A stretch of 6,025 bases of DNA, taken from contig CACYBP010000221.1 in the NCBI GenBank assembly GCA_902772625.1, positions 1 through 6,025 on the forward strand, in the 5' to 3' direction. The notes below the pieces were generated by a model that was not told where the DNA came from, did no database searches, and was given only the letters and a program-made list of their open reading frames with translations. This DNA is from Oscillospiraceae bacterium. GTDB lineage: Bacteria > Bacillota > Clostridia > Oscillospirales > QAMX01. How positions within the stretch are numbered: the first letter of the stretch is position 1; the number at the start of each line of letters is the position of its first letter. The position numbers and the translations under genes are program-made. This document shows, piece by piece, positions 1 through 5,097 of this stretch.

Positions 1-1136
1 AAAAGATCCGTATGGAGGGGATCCGGCCGCCCTATCTGCTCCTTTGCAACCACAACGCTTTCATGGATTTTTCGGTGGCTCTGAAGGCCACCTTCCCCCA
101 CCGCACCAATTTCGTGGTGGCCATCGACGGCTTTCTGAAGCGCGAATGGCTGCTCCGGTTCATCGGCTGCATCTGCAAACGGAAATTCACCCGGGACACC
201 CTTCTGATCCGCCAGCTGATCCGGGTCCGGGACAGGGGCGACATCCCCGTGATCTACCCCGAGGCGCGCTACTCGCTTTGCGGCACCACGGCGGTGCTGC
301 CGGCCTCGCTGGGAAAGCTCTGCAAGCTCCTGAAGATCCCGGTGGTGACCCTGATCTGCCACGGGCACCACGTGAATTCCCCCTTCTGGAACCTGCCGGA
401 TCACCGTCTCAAGGGCACCGAGGCCGAAATGACCTGTCTTTTCACCCCCGAAGAGCTGGAGGCCCACACCCATGAGGAGGTCACCGCCGCCATCGAAAAG
501 GCCTTTCGGTACGACGATTTCGCCTGGCAGAAGGAGAGGCGGAAACGCATTTCTTACCCGAAACGCGCCGAGGGGCTTCACAAGGTCCTTTATCAGTGTC
601 CCGCCTGCAAAAGCGAATACCGCATGACCTCCCACGGGATCACGCTCCGGTGCGAGGCCTGCGGCAAGGAGTGGACCATGGACGAGTACGGGGAGCTTTC
701 CGCCGCGGAGGGCGAGACCGCGTTTTCCCATATCCCCGACTGGTACGAGTGGGAGCGCGCAAACGTCCGGCGGGAGGTGGAGAGCGGGACTTACCTCTTT
801 TCCGGCCCGGTGCGGATCGACGCTCTGCCCAATCCGAAGAAGTATATCGATCTCGGCAAGGGGACCCTGACTCACGATATGACCGGCTTCACCCTGAAGG
901 GGAACGACCGGGGAGAGCCCTTCGAGGTCTTTTTCCCCTCCGAAAGCCTGTATTCCTGCCACATCGAGTACGAATATCTCGGAAAATACGGTGACTGCGT
1001 GGATCTGAACACCCTGAACGACACTTTTTACGTCTATCCCGAGGGGCGTGATTTCGCGGTGACCAAATTCGCCCTGGCCACCGAAGAGCTTTACGCCTTT
1101 CATCAGGCCAGGAAGCAGAAGCCCGCGGAGGATTGA
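1..1136 (+). CDS. PlsC-type (LPLAT) acyltransferase with zinc ribbon, 5'-truncated by the window
   Basis: Predicted lysophospholipid-type acyltransferase that would move an acyl chain onto a glycerolipid or similar acceptor at the membrane. Counting from the ATG at 12, the catalytic HX4D motif is NHNAFMD (H14, D19) and the substrate-binding block is YPEARYS (P83, E84), a variant of the usual PEGTRS. The PlsC fold runs to about residue 170. It is followed by a four-cysteine zinc ribbon (C196, C199, C214, C217) and a C-terminal region of about 150 residues that I do not recognise; it looks beta-rich and ends in a helix. The frame is open to base 1 (AAG ATC CGT before the ATG), no Shine-Dalgarno is visible, and PlsC proteins normally have more than 13 residues before the catalytic His, so the true start is probably upstream of the window. 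It ends 14 bases before a strong terminator and converges on a minus-strand operon that also encodes acyltransferases. The acyltransferase fold is well supported; the substrate is unknown. Confidence 0.85.
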   Translation, partial: KIRMEGIRPPYLLLCNHNAFMDFSVALKATFPHRTNFVVAIDGFLKREWLLRFIGCICKRKFTRDTLLIRQLIRVRDRGDIPVIYPEARYSLCGTTAVLPASLGKLCKLLKIPVVTLICHGHHVNSPFWNLPDHRLKGTEAEMTCLFTPEELEAHTHEEVTAAIEKAFRYDDFAWQKERRKRISYPKRAEGLHKVLYQCPACKSEYRMTSHGITLRCEACGKEWTMDEYGELSAAEGETAFSHIPDWYEWERANVRREVESGTYLFSGPVRIDALPNPKKYIDLGKGTLTHDMTGFTLKGNDRGEPFEVFFPSESLYSCHIEYEYLGKYGDCVDLNTLNDTFYVYPEGRDFAVTKFALATEELYAFHQARKQKPAED

Positions 1137-1150
1137 GCTTTCGGAAAGAA

Positions 1151-1187
1151 GAAGACCCCGGCGCTTATCGCGCCGGGGTCTTTCTTT
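1151..1187. terminator. Bidirectional rho-independent terminator
   Basis: The perfect arms AAGACCCCGGCG (1152-1163) and CGCCGGGGTCTT (1171-1182) are extended by one C-G pair inside (1164/1170), leaving a 5-base loop. On the plus strand a T-rich tail (TTTCTTTGCTTTTTC) follows. On the minus strand the tail reads CTTCTTTCC, also T-rich. It lies between the stop of the plus-strand acyltransferase (1136) and the stop of the converging crtO-like gene (1194), so it can end both transcripts. Confidence 0.93.
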
Positions 1188-1193
1188 GCTTTT

Positions 1194-1760
1194 TCAGTCC
1201 TCTACTTCTCCCCCGCTCCGTTTATAGAGAAGCCGGAGGGGCGGGGTGTTGTACCGGAGGATCGCCACCGGCAGAAGATGCAGGACGAAATTCACGAAAA
1301 AGATCGGGAACCAGACCGAAAAGGGCCTGAGAAAGGGAAAGAGCGGAAGGGAAAGGCCGCATAAGGCGTTTTCCAGATGGATCACCACGCCGTAATTGGA
1401 TTCCAGAAGGAACCGGCCGAGCCTTTCCCCGTCCCGGGGATCGCCGAGCCTGTCCTTATGAAACCCGGTAAAGCACCCAAGCTCCGGCACGAGGTTTTTC
1501 CACCTTTTGACCCCGAGCTTCCCGAGGAAAGTCCGTTCCTTCTTTCCCACCCGGAAAAGACGCGCCCCGGGGGCGAACCATTTTCCCGGAAGCCTTCGGA
1601 GAAGAAAGGCAAAAAGCCCGTCGACGGCGATCACGATCACCGTCCCGCCGAAGGACGCGAGCGCGGCTTGCCCGAGCGCCGGAAGCCCGCCGCCCCGGAG
1701 AAAATAATTCAAAGCGAGGATCAGGAGATCGCTTATCAGAATAACGGCGGCGTAAAACAT
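1194..1760 (-). CDS. CrtO-like (glycosyl-4,4'-diaponeurosporenoate acyltransferase family) membrane protein
   Basis: This 188-residue membrane protein resembles the CrtO family, whose staphylococcal member acylates the glucose of a carotenoid glycoside in staphyloxanthin synthesis. What is seen: hydrophobic segments at about 1-21 and 35-54; then the family-like core KRWKNLVPELG (85-95) and GFHK (99-102); an ESNYGVVIHLEN block (120-131); a hydrophobic stretch at about 135-168; and the C-terminal RYNTPPLRLL (169-178), which resembles the RYNRPRL ending of the family. The length is close to that of S. aureus CrtO (about 165 residues). The ATG is only 3 bases after the stop of the upstream acyltransferase, and its ribosome binding site (GTGGAG) lies inside that gene, so translation is probably coupled. 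It is the last gene of the operon before the bidirectional terminator. No carotenoid genes are in view, so a carotenoid substrate should not be assumed; acylation of another glycoside is more likely. Family assignment is from motif memory. Confidence 0.72.
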   Translation of the reverse strand: MFYAAVILISDLLILALNYFLRGGGLPALGQAALASFGGTVIVIAVDGLFAFLLRRLPGKWFAPGARLFRVGKKERTFLGKLGVKRWKNLVPELGCFTGFHKDRLGDPRDGERLGRFLLESNYGVVIHLENALCGLSLPLFPFLRPFSVWFPIFFVNFVLHLLPVAILRYNTPPLRLLYKRSGGEVED

Positions 1761-1763
1761 CGT

Positions 1764-2603
1764 TTATTTCTCCACGGTGGTATAAGTAAGCGGGACGCCG
1801 TAGGTCCTTTCGTAGACCTCTTTCCACATCCGGTAGTTTTCTTCGGCCATTCTGGCGGCCTCCGCACGGACCGGAAGAGACTTGTCCGGAAAGATCGCCG
1901 GGAGGAAATGCAGGGTATAGGCCTGGATCGGGAAGCCGTCGTCGCCGATCTTGTCCGAATCCTCCATGGTGATGAACACCGGCAGCACCGGGGCTCCGGC
2001 CTCGGCCGCGAAGCGGAAGGCGCCGGGCTTCAGGGGTCTGGGCTTCCGGTAATTCCACCACATCCCCTGCTCCGGGTAGATCAGGATCTTCTCCCCGCGC
2101 TTCAGAAGCACCGAAACGGCGTGAAGGAATTCCTTCATCACCGGCACGGACGCGGCCAGCGGAAGGGTGTTGCAGTGCCGGAAAAACACCCCGTAGAGTC
2201 CCGGGAAAGAGGTGTAATTCCCCTCGCGGATGACTTTATAGAGACGGCGCTTGCCGAGATACGGCTCGATGGCCTTAAAGACCGCGTAATTGTCGTAGGG
2301 ATTGAAATGATTGCAGGTGATCATCGCGCCCTGATCCCGGATGGCGAGGTAATTATCGATCCCCCGAATCCTTTTGATGATCAGCTCCCCTTCTTTGATC
2401 TTCTTGTCAAAATGGCGCTTTGCCACGCGGTTGGAAAGCTCGGTAAGGATCCTGGTGGAGCGCTTCACCGCCAGATAGTCGCACTCTCCCGGCTTCAGGG
2501 GGCGGGTGGGCGGATCGTTTTCCACGTCCTTATCGAACCATCCGCGCTTTTCGTATTCTTCGATCTTATCCAGAATGGCGAGCCGGTCCTGTGATTTTTC
2601 CAT
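1764..2603 (-). CDS. PlsC-type 1-acylglycerol-3-phosphate acyltransferase-like protein
   Basis: This 279-residue predicted acyltransferase belongs to the LPLAT/PlsC superfamily. The HX4D catalytic motif is NHFNPYD (H99, D104). The second block, YPEQGMWWNYRKPRPLKPGAF (176-196), replaces the canonical PEGTRS while keeping P177 and E178. An APVLPVFITME strand (204-214) follows, as in the family. About 95 charged residues with coiled-coil-like character precede the catalytic His. There is no obvious transmembrane segment, so it is probably membrane-associated from the cytosol. The frame is open further upstream (to 2906), but that part is antisense-like low-complexity shadow of the preceding gene. 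The ATG at 2603 has a clear Shine-Dalgarno (AAGGAGAGG, 2618-2610) and starts 14 bases after the glycosyltransferase stop. It sits between the GT8 and crtO-like genes in one operon, which suggests acylation of a lipid or glycolipid intermediate. The acceptor is unknown; activity on lysophosphatidate is the default family annotation rather than something shown here. Confidence 0.87.
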   Translation of the reverse strand: MEKSQDRLAILDKIEEYEKRGWFDKDVENDPPTRPLKPGECDYLAVKRSTRILTELSNRVAKRHFDKKIKEGELIIKRIRGIDNYLAIRDQGAMITCNHFNPYDNYAVFKAIEPYLGKRRLYKVIREGNYTSFPGLYGVFFRHCNTLPLAASVPVMKEFLHAVSVLLKRGEKILIYPEQGMWWNYRKPRPLKPGAFRFAAEAGAPVLPVFITMEDSDKIGDDGFPIQAYTLHFLPAIFPDKSLPVRAEAARMAEENYRMWKEVYERTYGVPLTYTTVEK

Positions 2604-2609
2604 GGTTCC

Positions 2610-2618
2610 CCTCTCCTT
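2610..2618 (-). promoter_or_regulatory. Ribosome binding site deciding the start of the operon acyltransferase
   Basis: On the minus strand AAGGAGAGG lies just downstream of the glycosyltransferase stop codon (it shares one base with the TGA at 2620-2618), with about 9 bases between GGAG and the ATG at 2603. It fixes the start at 2603 and argues against the longer reading frame beginning at 2906. Confidence 0.8.
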
Positions 2619-3550
2619 CACGCGAATACCGCAGGGAAGAATTGCTCTTCCCGCGCCGCCTTTTCGATCTCCTCTTCGGCAAGGCGGAGAAGGTTTTCGC
2701 CCTGCAGGGCGTCCCGGGCGGCGTCCTGTGCGGTATAGGAATCCCGCTCGGCCAGAAGCTCCTCGTACCAGGCGGTCTTCGCCGCGTAGCGCCAGAAGCA
2801 ATCCTCGTATTTCACGCCGCGATAATGCCAGGGCTTCATGCTCATTTTGTAATGCGCAAGCTTCGGCTCCTCCTCCGGAGCGTACGGGAAGGGAGTCTTG
2901 TTCCATCTGCCGTCCAGATAGACCACCCGCCCCGCGGAAAGCAGATTCAGGTAATCCTGGTCCTGCGCCACGGGCAGGTGACGCCGGTCCAGAAGCGCAC
3001 TGAAACGGTCCAGAAGACCTTCTTTCCGCATTTTCTGAAGATTCATCAGAAGCACGCCGGCGTTGAAATAGTTCTTCGGCTCGATCCCCAATACCTCGCG
3101 GGAATAGCGCCCGTAGGTGGGAATGTCGGTCATGACCTCTTCGGTGACCGCGCCGAGAAGATTTTCGCCCAGCCCGGTCTCGTAGATCTCCGAGACGTCT
3201 CCGTTCACCGCCACGTCGCAGTCCAGATAGATTCCCTTGTCGTAATCCGGGAAGAGATCGGGAATAAAGAACCGGAAATAGGTCGCCACGGTGTAATAAT
3301 CCCGGAGATGGAGCCGTCCGCTCATTCTGAGAAGATACTCGCGCACGTCGGAGAATTCCACGGTGAAGTGGTCCCCCGCAAGAGACGCGATACGGTTCCG
3401 GTTCTTTCGCGAAACCCCGACGTGCAGCACGTGGAGCCGGTAATCGTACTTCTCCGACGCGTTTTCACGGATGGAAGCAACGGCCACTGCGAGATACGGG
3501 ATATATCTGTCGTCCACCGAAAAAAAGATCGGTATGGTTTCTCTTTTCAT
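2618..3550 (-). CDS. GT8 family glycosyltransferase
   Basis: Predicted retaining glycosyltransferase of family GT8 (LgtC/glycogenin-like), which uses a nucleotide sugar such as UDP-glucose or UDP-galactose with a divalent metal. Counting from the alternative GTG start at 3559, the N-terminal strand is IPIFFSVDDRYIPYLAVAVASI (9-30). The metal-binding DXD is YLDCDV (D113, D115). The YFNAGVLLMNL block (164-174) and QDQDYLNLL (199-207) are typical, and AHYKMSMKPWHY (235-246) supplies the usual late histidine (H236) and the KPW motif. A charged helical tail follows from about 265. The ATG at 3550 (MKRETIPIFFS) is preferred because it gives the usual family N-terminus and has AAAGGCGG 8 bases upstream; the GTG at 3559 with GGAG 7 bases upstream is a real alternative that adds three residues. 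It starts about 28 bases after the FakA-like gene and is followed at once by the acyltransferase. The acceptor is unknown; the neighbours suggest a lipid or a lipid-linked glycan. Confidence 0.93.
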   Translation of the reverse strand: MKRETIPIFFSVDDRYIPYLAVAVASIRENASEKYDYRLHVLHVGVSRKNRNRIASLAGDHFTVEFSDVREYLLRMSGRLHLRDYYTVATYFRFFIPDLFPDYDKGIYLDCDVAVNGDVSEIYETGLGENLLGAVTEEVMTDIPTYGRYSREVLGIEPKNYFNAGVLLMNLQKMRKEGLLDRFSALLDRRHLPVAQDQDYLNLLSAGRVVYLDGRWNKTPFPYAPEEEPKLAHYKMSMKPWHYRGVKYEDCFWRYAAKTAWYEELLAERDSYTAQDAARDALQGENLLRLAEEEIEKAAREEQFFPAVFA

Positions 3551-3578
3551 GCTTTGCACCGCCTTTCTCCGGACTTCT

Positions 3579-3836
3579 TCAGCCCTTCAGCCCTCTTGCC
3601 TGCCGGTCCATGTCCTCCACGACGATATCGAAGATCTCGCCGAGGGAGGCGCAGTATTCCAGAACCTTCCAGGGCTCGTTGGTGTGAAAGTGGATCTTGA
3701 TCAGATCCTCGTCCCCCACCGCCAGAAGACAGTCGCCCTGAAAATGCGCGCGGAAATAGTCGTTGATCTCATCCTCATCCAGATCGTGTCCTTCGATCAG
3801 AAGCTGCGTATCGTAACGGAATTCAGTATCTTCCAT
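3579..3836 (-). CDS. Small stand-alone FakA/YloV middle-domain-like protein (kinase to dihydroxyacetone kinase type)
   Basis: This 85-residue cytosolic protein resembles one segment of the DAK2-type kinase FakA/YloV, the ATP-binding subunit of fatty acid kinase. The signature is GDEDLIKIHFHTNEPWKVLEYCASLGEIFDIVVEDMDRQ, which matches the family pattern of KVHVHT, proline, GxL and ENMxxQ. The DAK2 kinase domain and the C-terminal domain are absent, so it cannot phosphorylate on its own. Where full-length FakA has a GYCTE-type motif, this protein has FRYDTQ, so the cysteine is missing while the HFH histidines remain. I recall similar short proteins in other Clostridia, so it is likely a real family and not a broken gene. 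The ATG at 3836 has a strong GGAGGA site (3846-3841) 5 bases upstream; the longer frame from 3881 adds 15 residues with no good ribosome binding site. It is the first gene of the operon, about 60 bases after the predicted transcription start. Its role is unknown; regulation or partner binding in fatty-acid metabolism is inference. Confidence 0.82.
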   Translation of the reverse strand: MEDTEFRYDTQLLIEGHDLDEDEINDYFRAHFQGDCLLAVGDEDLIKIHFHTNEPWKVLEYCASLGEIFDIVVEDMDRQARGLKG

Positions 3837-3840
3837 GTTT

Positions 3841-3846
3841 TCCTCC
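3841..3846 (-). promoter_or_regulatory. Ribosome binding site of the FakA-like gene
   Basis: On the minus strand GGAGGA is followed by five to six bases and the ATG at 3836. This selects the 85-residue form over the in-frame ATG at 3881, which is preceded by ATTAGATGCG and has no Shine-Dalgarno. Confidence 0.82.
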
Positions 3847-3884
3847 GGATTCCCGGCCCGCGAATTCCTCCGCAAAGCCATCGC

Positions 3885-3905
3885 ATCTAATCTTCATGAT
3901 TAGAT
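3885..3905. promoter_or_regulatory. 21-bp palindrome, candidate operator of the minus-strand operon
   Basis: ATCTAATC (3885-3892) and GATTAGAT (3898-3905) are perfect 8-bp inverted arms around TTCAT. The right arm overlaps the predicted -10 box of the minus-strand promoter (3907-3902), and the centre (3895) falls at about the expected transcription start. A symmetrical AT-rich site there would block initiation if a dimeric repressor bound it. It could instead form a weak hairpin at the 5' end of the transcript, but no T-run follows, so it is not a terminator. The binding protein is not identified. Confidence 0.6.
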
Positions 3906-3930
3906 TAGCAGATTTTTTGTATTATGTCAA
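3902..3930 (-). promoter_or_regulatory. Sigma-A-type promoter of the four-gene minus-strand operon
   Basis: On the minus strand a perfect -35 TTGACA (3930-3925) is followed by a 17-base spacer and TAATCT (3907-3902), which keeps the key T1, A2 and T6 of the -10 box. A second TTGACA (3937-3932) lies one base further upstream, but no convincing -10 is in register with it. Predicted initiation is near 3895, about 60 bases before the ATG at 3836. The strong -35 and poor -10, the latter overlapped by the palindrome, fit a controlled promoter. Confidence 0.65.
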
Positions 3931-3951
3931 GTGTCAAAAGAAAATTTGTTC

Positions 3952-3980
3952 TTGATTTCCCGGATCATTTTTGCTACAAT
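3952..3980 (+). promoter_or_regulatory. Sigma-A-type promoter of the DUF1836 gene
   Basis: TTGATT (3952-3957), a 17-base spacer and TACAAT (3975-3980), with an extended -10 TG at 3972-3973. Initiation is expected near 3987, about 30 bases before the ATG. It is back-to-back with the minus-strand promoter, with 21 bases between the two -35 boxes. A strong AGGAGG ribosome binding site (4003-4008) lies 8 bases before the ATG at 4017. Confidence 0.82.
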
Positions 3981-4016
3981 GTGAAAAAAGAGAGCTGATC
4001 AGAGGAGGCGGACGGC

Positions 4017-4619
4017 ATGACCTATGACAAGGAACTGATCGCGGGAAAGCTTCGGCGCTGGGAAAAGTATATGGATCACTACAAACTCCCCGCCTGGGAG
4101 GACATCCCGGATTTCGGGCTGTATATGGAACAGGTGACGGCGCTTCTGAAGGAGTATCTGGATTATCTGCCCCCCGAATTGAAGGAGGAGCAGTTCATCA
4201 CGGCCGCCACCATCAACAACTACGTCCGCAAAAAAGTCATCCCCGAGCCGATCAAGAAGAAGTACTACCGCATCCATATCGTGTATCTGATCCTGATCTG
4301 CACCTTGAAGCAGAGTCTGAGCATCGCGACGCTGCAGACCATGATCCCGCTGGAGCTTTCCAGCGACCAGCTTCACGTCTACTACGACGCCTACCGGAAA
4401 AGGCACCGCATCATCGCCCGGTACTTCTGCGACCAGGTCCGGCTTTCGGCCGCCTCGATCCTCGATCACGAAGAAAAGACCGAGCTGGCCACTGAGAATA
4501 CCGAGGAGCTGATCGTCAGCGCGGCGGTGGTGGGCGGCTTCTGCCGGCTGCTGGCCGAAAAGCTTCTCCTGCTCAACGGGGAAACGCTGGAAACCGGCGG
4601 CAGCATCGAATTGGAATGA
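4017..4619 (+). CDS. DUF1836 domain protein, putative MerR-like DNA-binding regulator
   Basis: This 200-residue cytosolic protein has the DUF1836 pattern common in Bacillota. Residues 24-40 read LPAWEDIPDFGLYMEQV. A helical core at 61-103 contains ITAATINNYVRKKVIPEPIKKKYY followed by a hydrophobic helix ending in LKQSLSI. The TINNYVRKKVIPEPIKK part looks like a MerR-type winged helix-turn-helix (helix, short wing, PKKKY), so DNA binding is likely, though no function is established for the family as far as I know. The rest is helical and ends in an acidic tail. The start is well fixed by the AGGAGG site and a near-consensus extended -10 promoter. It is transcribed away from the lipid/glycan operon with only 180 bases between the start codons, the usual arrangement for a regulator and its target. 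It ends just before a terminator and is monocistronic. Control of the divergent operon is inference. Confidence 0.85.
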   Translation: MTYDKELIAGKLRRWEKYMDHYKLPAWEDIPDFGLYMEQVTALLKEYLDYLPPELKEEQFITAATINNYVRKKVIPEPIKKKYYRIHIVYLILICTLKQSLSIATLQTMIPLELSSDQLHVYYDAYRKRHRIIARYFCDQVRLSAASILDHEEKTELATENTEELIVSAAVVGGFCRLLAEKLLLLNGETLETGGSIELE

Positions 4620-4659
4620 CCGGAAAAGTAAAAGGAAACGCAACCGGAAGAATAAGCAG

Positions 4660-4690
4660 AAGACCGGCGGATCATCCGCCGGTCTTTTTC
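4660..4690 (+). terminator. Rho-independent terminator of the DUF1836 gene
   Basis: The arms AAGACCGGCGG (4660-4670) and CCGCCGGTCTT (4676-4686) enclose ATCAT and are followed by TTTTTC. The hairpin begins about 40 bases after the DUF1836 stop. It also lies 3 bases beyond the stop of the converging Rrf2 gene, but its minus-strand tail (CTGCTTATTC) is only weakly T-rich, so termination in that direction is less certain. Confidence 0.9.
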
Positions 4691-5097
4691 TATCGCGTTT
4701 CCATGAGATCGGCCACGGTGACCCCGTCGAGATAGTCGTTGATCAGGGTGTTGAGGTGATCCCAGAGGGGGCGGGTGCGGCACGCCTCGGTGCGATGGCA
4801 GGGCGGCGCCCCGCTTTCCAGACAGGCTACCGGCGCAAGATCCCCCTCGGCGAGCCGCAGGATCTCCCCCACCTTGTACTCTTCGGGCGCGCGGGTCAGC
4901 ATGTAGCCGCCCTCTTTGCCCTGGATCCCGCGGATCAGGTCGTTTTTTACCAGCACCGGAAGGATCCGTTCCAGATACTTTACCGAGATATCCTGTCTTT
5001 CGGCGATCTCCTTCAGGGGAACGCATCTTTCCCCGCCGCCGTTTTCAGCCAGATCGATCATGAATTGCAGGGCGTATTTGCCCCGGGTGGAGATCAT
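4690..5097 (-). CDS. Rrf2 family transcriptional regulator, IscR-like
   Basis: This 135-residue regulator has a winged helix-turn-helix and a probable Fe-S cluster. The N-terminus MISTRGKYALQFMIDLA is the classic Rrf2 start. The recognition region is IAERQDISVKYLERILPVLVKNDLIRGIQGKEGGYML (about 31-67), and the three cluster-type cysteines are C92, C100 and C106 (C-X7-C-X5-C) before RPLWDHL. Proteins of this type sense Fe-S cluster or cysteine status and control iron-sulfur assembly or sulfur genes. The ATG at 5097 shares its A with the TGA of mnmA (TGATG), with GGAGGAG 8 bases upstream inside mnmA, so translation is likely coupled. An overlapping GTG at 5100 would add one residue. It is downstream of mnmA and last in its transcript. 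The presence of all three cysteines favours an IscR-type over a CymR-type protein. The target genes cannot be seen from this window. Confidence 0.92.
   Translation of the reverse strand: MISTRGKYALQFMIDLAENGGGERCVPLKEIAERQDISVKYLERILPVLVKNDLIRGIQGKEGGYMLTRAPEEYKVGEILRLAEGDLAPVACLESGAPPCHRTEACRTRPLWDHLNTLINDYLDGVTVADLMETR

Noticed and set aside
1377..2594. 405-residue plus-strand open frame across the crtO-like and acyltransferase genes
   Set aside because: It is antisense to two genes with clear family motifs, has no ribosome binding site or recognisable domain, and is rich in Arg/Pro/Gly/His, as expected for the complement of G+C-rich coding DNA.
2604..2906. N-terminal extension of the operon acyltransferase up to 2906
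   Set aside because: The extension overlaps the GT8 gene in another frame and reads as Arg/Gly-rich shadow sequence. A strong ribosome binding site precedes the ATG at 2603.
2591..3700. 369-residue plus-strand open frame across the GT8 gene
   Set aside because: It is antisense to a gene with intact DXD and HxxGxxKPW-like motifs, and its translation shows no family pattern.
3885..3905. The palindrome read as a terminator or riboswitch element
   Set aside because: The stem is short and AT-rich with no following T-run in either direction, and the leader of about 60 bases is too short for a known riboswitch. An operator explains its position better.
3999..4643. 214-residue minus-strand open frame opposite the DUF1836 gene
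   Set aside because: It is the antisense of a well-supported gene that has its own promoter, ribosome binding site and terminator.
4466..5026. 186-residue minus-strand frame overlapping the Rrf2 gene and running into the DUF1836 3' end
   Set aside because: It crosses a terminator and two real genes in the wrong frame, with low-complexity Arg/Ser/Pro content.
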